64,000 nucleotides of DNA from assembly GCA_963621825.1 (NCBI GenBank), contig CAVFFP010000004.1, positions 75,215-139,214 of the forward strand, in the 5' to 3' direction. The position numbers and the translations under genes are program-made. The notes below the pieces were generated by a model. That model had not been told where the DNA came from. It was given only the letters and a program-made list of their open reading frames with translations, and ran no database searches. This stretch comes from Enterosoma sp963621825. GTDB lineage: Bacteria; Bacillota_I; Bacilli_A; RFN20; CAG-288. Below are positions 18,173 to 25,241 of the stretch, in pieces (the first letter of the stretch is position 1; each line of letters begins with the position of its first letter).

Positions 18173-18880
18173 TCATTGATTTGCTTTATGAATCGCTCTC
18201 ATACCTTCGATTTCATCGCAGATATCGCGGAAGGAACAGGTTCTGCAGTCCATCTTCAGCTTCTTCATGATGTGATCTAAGGTGACTGTGATTCTTTCGC
18301 TCTCCTTGGAGAGTTCAAGAAGCTTGTTGTGCGGGAAATTAGGAGCAGTGATGAAGACCTGACGGACATAGCGGACATGAGCTTCCTTCTTGAACTGCTT
18401 GAGGAAGGACATTCCGATATCCTTGAAAGAGAGACCATCCTTAATCGCATCATCGGATACACAGGCACCTTCTCTTAGAAGATTGGTGTTCACCTTCAGC
18501 ATATAGCCTTCTGGATTGACTTTATAGCGTCTGTATTCAATGTTGCGGAAGATACGGTAATACTCCTGATCCTTAACATCATTCTCATTGTCGATTTCAA
18601 AGAGATAGATGTGGGAGAAAGGAACATCTCCTTTTAAGTCTTTCAGGTCATTGCCGATCAAGGCGATGGAATCCTTGCCTAAAGCGTTAGTCTGACTTGT
18701 GTATCCGTAGAAATAGGATGACGGAAGAGAAGAATCACCTAAATGAATCCTGCAGTCCTCAGAAAAGAGGAATACTTTGCTCTCGCTTTCCTTCCAAGAA
18801 GATTCAAGAGGAAGTTCTTTCGTTTCGAAAGGAGAAGTAAGAGAGAGGACATCATCGATGCATTTCTGATAGAGTTCCAT
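18173..18880 (-). CDS. Short CdhC/AcsB-like protein (acetyl-CoA synthase beta-related), function unknown
   Basis: A 235-residue protein. Residues about 68-175 resemble the segment of CODH/acetyl-CoA synthase beta subunits that reads I-x-x-I-G-x-D-[LI]-x-D, then an E-R-R-like stretch, E-G-Y-M, and a late hydrophobic V-R-Q-V-F-I-T-A strand. The C-terminus carries C212-x2-C215-x5-C221 in a CDEIEGMRAIH context, a plausible metal or Fe-S site. The full A-cluster region and the other ACS domains are missing, so it cannot be a normal acetyl-CoA synthase. It is the last gene of the operon, 1 bp after the small membrane protein. The resemblance is recognised by eye and needs a profile search. Confidence 0.6.
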   Translation of the reverse strand: MELYQKCIDDVLSLTSPFETKELPLESSWKESESKVFLFSEDCRIHLGDSSLPSSYFYGYTSQTNALGKDSIALIGNDLKDLKGDVPFSHIYLFEIDNENDVKDQEYYRIFRNIEYRRYKVNPEGYMLKVNTNLLREGACVSDDAIKDGLSFKDIGMSFLKQFKKEAHVRYVRQVFITAPNFPHNKLLELSKESERITVTLDHIMKKLKMDCRTCSFRDICDEIEGMRAIHKANQ

Positions 18881-18881
18881 A

Positions 18882-19061
18882 TTACTCTAAATGGCGGTTT
18901 CTCTTTCTCTTATCGTATTTCTTATTGATCCACTTTTGAATCGGAACGAGCATTTTGCTGTCGAGGTTGAAGAAATAGACGACGAAGAGAAGAAGGAAGA
19001 CTAAAAGGATGAAGCCGAGAATGGAGCCTAATACAATCAGTAAAATTACCCACCAAGCCAT
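18882..19061 (-). CDS. Small single-pass membrane protein, 59 residues
   Basis: A short reading frame (ATG at 19061, stop at 18882) fills the gap between the HgdC-type activator and the CdhC-like gene, with 1-bp spacers on each side. The protein begins MAWWVILLIVLGSILGF and has one hydrophobic helix (about residues 3-31), then a strongly basic tail containing KKYDKRKRNR. The tight packing argues that it is real. It could anchor the otherwise soluble reductase or ATPase proteins to the membrane; this is inference. I know of no family for it. Confidence 0.72.
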   Translation of the reverse strand: MAWWVILLIVLGSILGFILLVFLLLFVVYFFNLDSKMLVPIQKWINKKYDKRKRNRHLE

Positions 19062-19062
19062 A

Positions 19063-19860
19063 TTAGTTTGCCATGCCTTTCTGTCTAGCGTATTCGGCAG
19101 CGCCTAAAGCACCCATGAGCTGAGGATCGATAGGAAGATCTTTCACCTTGATGTGAAGGACCTGTTCGATTGCCTTCTTCAAACCGAGGTTCTTAGCGCA
19201 GCCACCAGTCAAAGCGATGGAGTCGGTAGCACCGGCTTTCTTAGCCATGACGAAGCAGCGCTTTGCAACGGAAGCCATGATGCCAGCGGCAATCTCTTCC
19301 ATCGGTTTGCCTTCTCCGACAAGGGAGATGACTTCCGATTCACAGAAGACGGTGCACTGTGAGGTGATCGGAATGACGTTCTTTGCGGTCAAAGACAACG
19401 AACAGAAGTCATCGAGATCCATCTCGAAGCTTCTGGCCATAGCCTCGAAGAAACGACCAGTACCGGCAGAGCATTTGTCGTTCATGGCAAAGTTCATGAC
19501 GGTGCCATCCTTAGGATCGATGGCGATGCCTTTGACGTCCTGACCGCCGATATCGATGATGCTGGTGATTGTAGGATCAGAGACATGGACACCCATAGCG
19601 TGGCAGGAGATTTCGGAGATGTTTTCATCAGCGAAAGGAACCTTGTTTCTTCCGTATCCGGTACCGATGAGGTAGGTGAGGTCTTCAATCTTGTTGATGC
19701 CATCGACCTGAGCGATGGTTTCTTCAAGAGCAATTCTTGCACTTTCGACAGGATTGATTTTGGACTTTAAGGTCTTGTTGGCGACCATTTTTCCATTTTC
19801 ATCTAAGATAACGCATTTTGTATAGGTTGAACCTGCGTCGCATCCACCAAAATATTTCAT
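19063..19860 (-). CDS. HgdC-type ATP-dependent activator of a 2-hydroxyacyl-CoA dehydratase-like reductase
   Basis: A 265-residue actin-fold (ASKHA) ATPase whose homodimer holds one [4Fe-4S] cluster and drives electrons to low potential by ATP hydrolysis. Visible motifs are FGGCDAGSTYTK (phosphate 1), GTGYGRN, the DIGGQD phosphate 2 motif, NDKCSAGTGRF with the cluster ligand Cys130, SQCTVFC with Cys169, and the TGGCAKN adenosine motif. It is directly 3' of the two HgdB/HgdA-like subunits, the usual activator neighbourhood. Its partner here is not a known dehydratase set, so the substrate is open. Confidence 0.93.
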   Translation of the reverse strand: MKYFGGCDAGSTYTKCVILDENGKMVANKTLKSKINPVESARIALEETIAQVDGINKIEDLTYLIGTGYGRNKVPFADENISEISCHAMGVHVSDPTITSIIDIGGQDVKGIAIDPKDGTVMNFAMNDKCSAGTGRFFEAMARSFEMDLDDFCSLSLTAKNVIPITSQCTVFCESEVISLVGEGKPMEEIAAGIMASVAKRCFVMAKKAGATDSIALTGGCAKNLGLKKAIEQVLHIKVKDLPIDPQLMGALGAAEYARQKGMAN

Positions 19861-19874
19861 GTTGTTTTACTCCT

Positions 19875-21422
19875 TTACCAACGATTGACATCGTCCATAT
19901 CGACTAAGGATTCATCGAGAGGTGTTTCACGAAGAACCGTCTTCATGTAACGGTTGACATCTTCTCTCATATCTTTTCTCGTGGCCTTTGTCGGATTCAT
20001 CAAGGCGTGATAGACCCAAACGATATGGATGCCTCTCTTTCTGCCTTCCTCTTCCAACAAGCCGTGATAGCCAGCCATGGATTTGCATCCGATGTGTTCA
20101 TACATGATGACCATGTCGGCTTTGTATTCTTCACAATACTGCCAGAGCTGTTCGACACCGACTTCATAACCGCCATTGGAGTGGTTACGCATAATCATAT
20201 TCATATTGTATTCGCCTAAGTCGAGAAGTGCCTGGTCATGGTCTTCGTAGTTGATCGGCTTGGTGAGAGTGAAGGAGAGCATGTCGCAAAGACAAACGAT
20301 ACCCCAGCAGTTGGAAAGCCACTGGTTGAAGGCGGTATAGTACTGAGCGTGAACACCCCAGACAAGAGCGCGGTGACGGATTTCCTTGATCGGGAGATGC
20401 TTTTCCTTGTAGGCTTTCTTTGCAATGTCCGTGATCTGCTGATCAAGCTTTAAGAAGGACGGATCTCTTCCAGAGATGACCATGTATTCGGCATCGCGGT
20501 AGAGCATGATGTTGTTGTTGACGACCTGCGGGTATTCGGTCTTGTTCATTTCCATCCACTCTTCGAAGAGTTTGTTCTGGGCATTGTATGTCTTCATGTT
20601 CTTAGCGAAGGCATCCCAATCCCATTTTTCACCGGTATGCTTTTCAATGAATTTGATGGCTTCGACAATCTGATCTCTGGAATAGGCTAAGACGGATTTC
20701 TGCTGATGACGCATCGGAGCGGCCATGGTGAAGGAGGGAAGATCATCGTGTCTGTCTTCAATCTGGTTACCCATCAAAGAGCCGTCGCAAGTTGTGTTGC
20801 AGTGAACGGCACAGACACCGCAGATCGGATAATCCTCATCGATGGCACAGCCTAATTCTGCACAAGGCATCGGGCAGACATCGGAAGGAATCTGGAACTC
20901 TTCAGCGACTTCGATGTAGTGAAGGACACCGTCCTGAGCAATGGTGCTTCCGGTGTAGATAGCAGGAACTTCCTTTGAGAGGAACTTCAGGTTCGGGAAG
21001 CCGGTCGCAATGACCATCATTCCGTTTTCATCCATGATGACGAGCTTCTTATTCAGTTCATCATATTTTCCCTTTTTGTTTCCGATTCTCTTATCACATT
21101 TGAATAAGGTGTCCATTGTCTGAGTTAGATGTTCGACAATGGAGTCGTATTGGATGTGTCCAATTCTAAGCTGCGGACCTCTTACACCTTCTAAGTGTCT
21201 ATCGATATAGTCGAAGGCGGCAAGATAGTTGCCGAACCAACGGTAAGTGAACATCGCCTTGAGAGTCGTTGGCTTCATGATGAATTTTCCCATGACCATG
21301 AGGTTCTTCAGCCAACGGGAGAAATCATACATTGTATCTTTGAAACCACGCCATTCACGATGGGTCGCTGTCTTCTTGCCAGGCTTATTGGTGCTGCCTA
21401 GTCCTTTTTTCTTCTTATCCAT
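19875..21422 (-). CDS. Cys-rich subunit of the 2-hydroxyacyl-CoA dehydratase/benzoyl-CoA reductase superfamily
   Basis: A 515-residue protein of the HgdA/HgdB (FldB/FldC, BcrB/BcrC) superfamily, from its overall pattern and the late VIMYEHIGCKSMAG segment, where the conserved cluster cysteine is Cys446. Unusually, residues 183-212 hold seven Cys spaced C-x3-C-x4-C-x8-C-x2-C-x3-C-x3-C, and in total there are 13 Cys, many more than the three typical of these subunits. The N-terminus is basic and has no signal. It starts 2 bp after the companion gene with an AAGGAGG site. The cluster suggests an additional Fe-S or other metal site, inferred from sequence. Confidence 0.8.
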   Translation of the reverse strand: MDKKKKGLGSTNKPGKKTATHREWRGFKDTMYDFSRWLKNLMVMGKFIMKPTTLKAMFTYRWFGNYLAAFDYIDRHLEGVRGPQLRIGHIQYDSIVEHLTQTMDTLFKCDKRIGNKKGKYDELNKKLVIMDENGMMVIATGFPNLKFLSKEVPAIYTGSTIAQDGVLHYIEVAEEFQIPSDVCPMPCAELGCAIDEDYPICGVCAVHCNTTCDGSLMGNQIEDRHDDLPSFTMAAPMRHQQKSVLAYSRDQIVEAIKFIEKHTGEKWDWDAFAKNMKTYNAQNKLFEEWMEMNKTEYPQVVNNNIMLYRDAEYMVISGRDPSFLKLDQQITDIAKKAYKEKHLPIKEIRHRALVWGVHAQYYTAFNQWLSNCWGIVCLCDMLSFTLTKPINYEDHDQALLDLGEYNMNMIMRNHSNGGYEVGVEQLWQYCEEYKADMVIMYEHIGCKSMAGYHGLLEEEGRKRGIHIVWVYHALMNPTKATRKDMREDVNRYMKTVLRETPLDESLVDMDDVNRW

Positions 21423-21424
21423 GG

Positions 21425-22621
21425 TTACTTGGCCTCCTTGTCTTTCTGAATCTTCTTGATTTCAAGCGCTTCGATGAAGGCCTGGATTCTTGTTCTCAAC
21501 TGACCGGACTGACCGACGTTGTATGGGCGGTCGATGGAAAGAGTCTGATAACCATATTCATTCTGCATGACAGCGTTCATGAAGGCTCTTCCATATCCCC
21601 AATAATCACAGAATTTGATCTGTTCGATGATAATGCCGTCGACATGATATTCTTTGCCAATCTTATCGACATAGGCGTGTCTTTCGTTGACTTTCTCCGT
21701 TGTGAGGAAACGAGGGCACTGTCCGCTTTCCATATAATAGCGGCAGACCTGAGTAAGAGCATCTTCCTCATCGTTGAGGATGATTTCCTGTCTTCCCGGA
21801 AGGGAGCCAAAGCAATATCTGTCAGCGACGACGACAAGTCCGCAGTCCTCTGCCAATTTGATCAGCTGCGGATCATCGATTTCACTGCCGACCATAGCGA
21901 CACGGCAACGATAGGTACCCTTCTTGTCCGGGACACGGTTTCTGACCTCTTCCAAAGTCTCCGTGAGTTTCTCGATGAGTTTATCCTTCGGGCAGCAGTA
22001 TGTCGCTAAGCAAAGGACAGCAAACTCATAACCGGTGATTCTAGGGCATTCTTCTTTTCTGAAGTCGCCGATTTCGGTGATGAGCTTGGAAATCTTATTT
22101 TGCTCTTCGACAGCTTTTCTGATGGCTGCATCACTGATATCGATATTGTAGTGTTCGTTAAGAGGCTTTAAGACGTGTTCCTGCATCTGAAGGATATAGT
22201 GCTTCAATGTGACGTCATCTGATTTCATCGGAACATCGACATAGGAAGCGAAGAATCCTTCCTTCGGGCAGCAATCGAGATGCTCGATGTTTTCGACACA
22301 TCGGTTCATCATTGCACATGCTTCCGGTGCGATGATGCCATCAAGGAAACGGAATCCGCCTTCTAGTGCTCTCTCTAAGATGGCACGACAGGCTTCACAG
22401 AAAATAGGGGAAAGATAATAGTTTCCCATTTCCGTAGAACCTGTTCTTGGAGCACGAAGTCTTACAGAGAAGATGCCAGGGAGGTTAAGAAGAGGTTCCG
22501 GAATCTGATAGCAGACATGTCCGATTGCCTTTCTTCCTTCGTTCTGTGCTTCTTCGATGAGATCGTTGTTGGAATTCTCTAACAGCTTTTCAAAATAGTA
22601 TAGGTGCTTCAGGTCTCTCAT
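21425..22621 (-). CDS. HgdB-like subunit of the 2-hydroxyacyl-CoA dehydratase/benzoyl-CoA reductase superfamily
   Basis: A 398-residue protein with the family hallmarks: C37 in a H-V-C-Y-Q-I-P-E-P segment, C75 and C78 in FCEACRA, C338 in KFCDYWGYGRAF, and the C-terminal GQLRTRIQAFIE. These cysteines are candidate ligands of the active-site [4Fe-4S] cluster of this superfamily. The ATG at 22621 is preferred to the upstream GTG at 22636 because an AAGGAG lies 8 bases before it. The gene is 11 bp after the CooC-like ATPase and directly before the Cys-rich partner subunit, so the two probably form a heterodimer. The acyl-CoA or other substrate is unknown. Confidence 0.85.
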   Translation of the reverse strand: MRDLKHLYYFEKLLENSNNDLIEEAQNEGRKAIGHVCYQIPEPLLNLPGIFSVRLRAPRTGSTEMGNYYLSPIFCEACRAILERALEGGFRFLDGIIAPEACAMMNRCVENIEHLDCCPKEGFFASYVDVPMKSDDVTLKHYILQMQEHVLKPLNEHYNIDISDAAIRKAVEEQNKISKLITEIGDFRKEECPRITGYEFAVLCLATYCCPKDKLIEKLTETLEEVRNRVPDKKGTYRCRVAMVGSEIDDPQLIKLAEDCGLVVVADRYCFGSLPGRQEIILNDEEDALTQVCRYYMESGQCPRFLTTEKVNERHAYVDKIGKEYHVDGIIIEQIKFCDYWGYGRAFMNAVMQNEYGYQTLSIDRPYNVGQSGQLRTRIQAFIEALEIKKIQKDKEAK

Positions 22622-22632
22622 ATGCTCTCCTT

Positions 22633-23394
22633 TCACTCTTGAAGTATATGAATTTTAGTTAATGCTTCTTTGGTACCCTTGACGATGCTGCTGTCCTTAG
22701 GAAGATAGAAGACATTCTCACCTTCCATATCATAACGGGCAAGTTCATCATCAGAAGGAATCTTGGACAATACCTTCATATTGTCAAAGTGATAATCCTC
22801 TTCCATAGCCTGTGAGGAGAGGCGGTTTAAGATGACACCAATCTCTTCATACATGACAAGGTCATCGGCAACAGTCTTGATGGTCTTGATGACCTGCTGA
22901 CCCTTTTTGGACTGATCACTGATCAAAAGGAGATGGGTAACCTTTTCCATGACTCTTCTGTTAATCTGCTCAATGCCGGCTTCTCCGTCGATGACGACAA
23001 AATCATAATGGGAAGAGATAGAAGAGATGACATCCTTGAGATAAGTGTTGATTTTGCAGTAGCATCCGCTTGCCTCCGGTCTGCCGATGGCAATAAAGGT
23101 AAAACCGTTGGAATGAACCATAGCCTCTTCGATGGAATAGCTTGCGTTTCCTAAAACTTCAACAACGGCATTTTTGCCCTGTTCGCTTGCAGCGATGGCC
23201 TCTTTTCTTACATCATCGATTGTCTTATCGTATTCGATTCCAAGTGCGGTGGATAAACCGACTGCGGGATCTGCGTCAATAGCCAAAATCTTCTTGTCCG
23301 GATAATTGTCGACCAAAAGTCTGACAATGCACGCGGCGATGGAAGTCTTTCCGACTCCACCTTTTCCAGCAACTGCAATAATAGATGTTTTCAT
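22633..23394 (-). CDS. CooC-type P-loop ATPase (putative nickel-insertion or maturation factor)
   Basis: A 253-residue MinD/SIMIBI-class ATPase. It has the deviant Walker A GKGGVGKTS, the switch I segment AIDADPAVGL, and D-F-V-V-I-D-G-E-A-G-I-E-Q-I-N-R, which is close to the CooC signature. Residues C111-x-C113 in GCYCKI align in position with the metal-binding CxC of Carboxydothermus CooC1 (Cys112 and Cys114), which binds nickel. CooC ATPases insert nickel into CODH or ACS clusters. The start at 23394 (MKTSIIAVAGK) is preferred to the longer open frame because the longer N-terminus lacks family residues and an AAAGGA site precedes this ATG. It is the first gene of the operon. Confidence 0.88.
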   Translation of the reverse strand: MKTSIIAVAGKGGVGKTSIAACIVRLLVDNYPDKKILAIDADPAVGLSTALGIEYDKTIDDVRKEAIAASEQGKNAVVEVLGNASYSIEEAMVHSNGFTFIAIGRPEASGCYCKINTYLKDVISSISSHYDFVVIDGEAGIEQINRRVMEKVTHLLLISDQSKKGQQVIKTIKTVADDLVMYEEIGVILNRLSSQAMEEDYHFDNMKVLSKIPSDDELARYDMEGENVFYLPKDSSIVKGTKEALTKIHILQE

Positions 23395-23534
23395 CGCGAA
23401 TACAGTCCTTTCAATTTGAGTATAAGAATATGATACAAAAAGGGCTTTCAATTTGAAAGAGGTTTCACGAAAAATTTTGCGCATTTGTGCAATAAAATGT
23501 TCAAAATTTTATATTTGAATCTTTTTATTTCCAT
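23395..23534 (-). promoter_or_regulatory. Leader of the CooC/HgdB operon with repeated palindromic boxes
   Basis: The 12-mer CTTTCAATTTGA occurs at 23408-23419 and 23445-23456. The second copy extends to the 15-bp palindrome CTTTCAATTTGAAAG, and the first overlaps the AAAGGA ribosome binding site of the ATPase gene on the - strand. Such a repeated palindrome close to the start suggests an operator. No clear -35/-10 pair can be fixed. Confidence 0.4.
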
Positions 23535-23561
23535 GAAAAAAGGAGCCAAATGGGCTCCTTT
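23535..23561 (-). terminator. Terminator of the C69 dipeptidase gene
   Basis: A 9-bp perfect stem (23539-23547 with 23553-23561) is followed on the - strand by a T tract, just past the stop at 23566. Confidence 0.85.
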
Positions 23562-23565
23562 GATC

Positions 23566-25038
23566 TTAATTATCCGATCTGGAGTAGCTGTTTTTCATGT
23601 GACAGCTAGCTTCATAAAGGATTTTGCTTAAGGCACTATCTGTCTTTTCCTTAGCCATATCGGCAATCTTCTGATTGTATTCGTCAATCAGAACATGGAT
23701 ATCCTTACTCTCATCCTTCTCAATCTCATTGATGAGCTGATGGGAGGAAGAACTTACTGCATTCTGATATCTTTCCACAAAGATGGAACAGGTGTTATAG
23801 TGACTATCTACCAAAGCGGAGATAAGGCGGCTAGCCCAATAGAAGTTGTCTGTAGATACATTCAGTGTTGTGTTGGAATAGTAGGAAGGTACCTTTCTTG
23901 TTCTCGGGAAGAAAGGAACAAGCGCATTGAAGGCGTTGCTAGCAAAGCAGAACCATTCAATCGGTCTTAATTCTTCTTTTCCATACGGTCTTATCTGAAT
24001 GATGGCAAGGAAGGAAGTTCTGCTGATACCGATAGGACGATAGGCACCTTTGTCCTCCTTGTTTCCGAATCTCTTATAGGGATCATATGGTGTTCCCTGA
24101 TAGTGAGAGGAGAGGACGTATTTGACATCTTCGATCGTGATCTTTCTTTCCGGCATTCTAGACCAGGGGATATCATCGCTTTCCGGTGTATAGTCAGCAT
24201 CGATTCCATCCCATTTGTTACTTCTTGGGTTGAAATATCTTTCCATGAACCAGGCGCGCGGTGTGTTATAGACATGGTCAGAATCATCATGGCTTCCAAA
24301 GGCAAGACGGGGATTGAATTCATGGCCTTCTAAATCTAATGCCAAATGATTATCGTTGATGAATTCTAGAAGGTCACTGCTACAGAGGTTATCCTTCTTT
24401 TCATTGAATGCGTCATCAAAATCGAAGTTATCCAAACCGAACTGGTTGGGCATGACGACATAGCTGTCATCCGGTACTCTTTTTGCAATCCAGTGATGTC
24501 CGCCGATCGTCTCAAGCCACCAGATTTCATTCTCGTCGTTAAAGGCGATGCCGTTAGATTCATACGTTCCGTACTTTTCTAACAATTCTCCTAAACGTAA
24601 GACGCCCTCTTTTGCGGAATGGATATAAGGCAAGACTAAAAATACCAGGTCTTCTTCTCCGATTCCACCGACTTTTTCTTCCTGTCCTTTCTTTTTCGGG
24701 ACATAGTTGACCAAGGGGTCGGCACCTAAGACGCGGGCGTTGGAAGTGATAGTCTCTGTTGCTGTCATTCCGACATTCTTTTCATTGACACCACAGGCAG
24801 CCCATAAGCCTTCCTTCTTGTCGACATTGGGCATCATGGAAAAGTCGAGCGCTTCCTTAGGAAGCTCTACTTTCACATGGGAAAGGACGGAGGTATAGGT
24901 ATCCTTCATGTCTTCTTTTTTAAAGACGACTAATTTCTTTTCTGTGAAGACTCCGCTCGGGGAATCATCGTTTCTTCCAATGATGGTGGAACCATCATAG
25001 CTTGCTTTTTTACCGACTAATAATGTTGTACAGGGCAT
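23566..25038 (-). CDS. C69 family dipeptidase (PepD-like)
   Basis: A 490-residue N-terminal-nucleophile hydrolase of peptidase family C69, which cleaves dipeptides in the cytoplasm. The catalytic cysteine is Cys3 (MPCTTLLVG), and the following DGSTIIGRNDDSP segment is typical. Later family features are the ETITSNARVLGADPLV region and the W-W-L-E-T-I-G-G-H-H-W-I-A-K-R-V-P-D-D-S-Y-V-V-M-P-N-Q-F strand. A strong AAGGAG precedes ATG 25038. It is divergent from the lipoprotein operon and is terminated before the reductase operon. Confidence 0.9.
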   Translation of the reverse strand: MPCTTLLVGKKASYDGSTIIGRNDDSPSGVFTEKKLVVFKKEDMKDTYTSVLSHVKVELPKEALDFSMMPNVDKKEGLWAACGVNEKNVGMTATETITSNARVLGADPLVNYVPKKKGQEEKVGGIGEEDLVFLVLPYIHSAKEGVLRLGELLEKYGTYESNGIAFNDENEIWWLETIGGHHWIAKRVPDDSYVVMPNQFGLDNFDFDDAFNEKKDNLCSSDLLEFINDNHLALDLEGHEFNPRLAFGSHDDSDHVYNTPRAWFMERYFNPRSNKWDGIDADYTPESDDIPWSRMPERKITIEDVKYVLSSHYQGTPYDPYKRFGNKEDKGAYRPIGISRTSFLAIIQIRPYGKEELRPIEWFCFASNAFNALVPFFPRTRKVPSYYSNTTLNVSTDNFYWASRLISALVDSHYNTCSIFVERYQNAVSSSSHQLINEIEKDESKDIHVLIDEYNQKIADMAKEKTDSALSKILYEASCHMKNSYSRSDN

Positions 25039-25100
25039 AATTGTCTCCTTAGTAAATGATCGGTATCCATTTTAAATGTTTTCTCGTTTTATATCTATGT

Positions 25101-25206
25101 ATTTGATAAATCAAATAAAAGTAGAACAGCAAAAGCGCTTTTTCATAAAAGTTTTTTAATGAAATGAGAGAAAACACTTGAAGTGATGTTGAAAATATTA
25201 TATACA
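25101..25206 (+). promoter_or_regulatory. Divergent leader with a 16-bp palindrome, cre-like core and a candidate promoter
   Basis: A perfect palindrome ATTTGATAAATCAAAT lies at 25101-25116. The core AAAAGCGCTTTTTC is at 25131-25144, and a candidate promoter TTGAAG (25178) - 17 bp - TATACA (25201) precedes the lipoprotein gene. The AGCGCTTT core resembles those at 16942 and 57175. The region also serves the divergent C69 gene. Confidence 0.45.
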
Positions 25207-25241
25207 ATACAAGTTTTAAGGTTCAATTAAGGAGAATGTAT

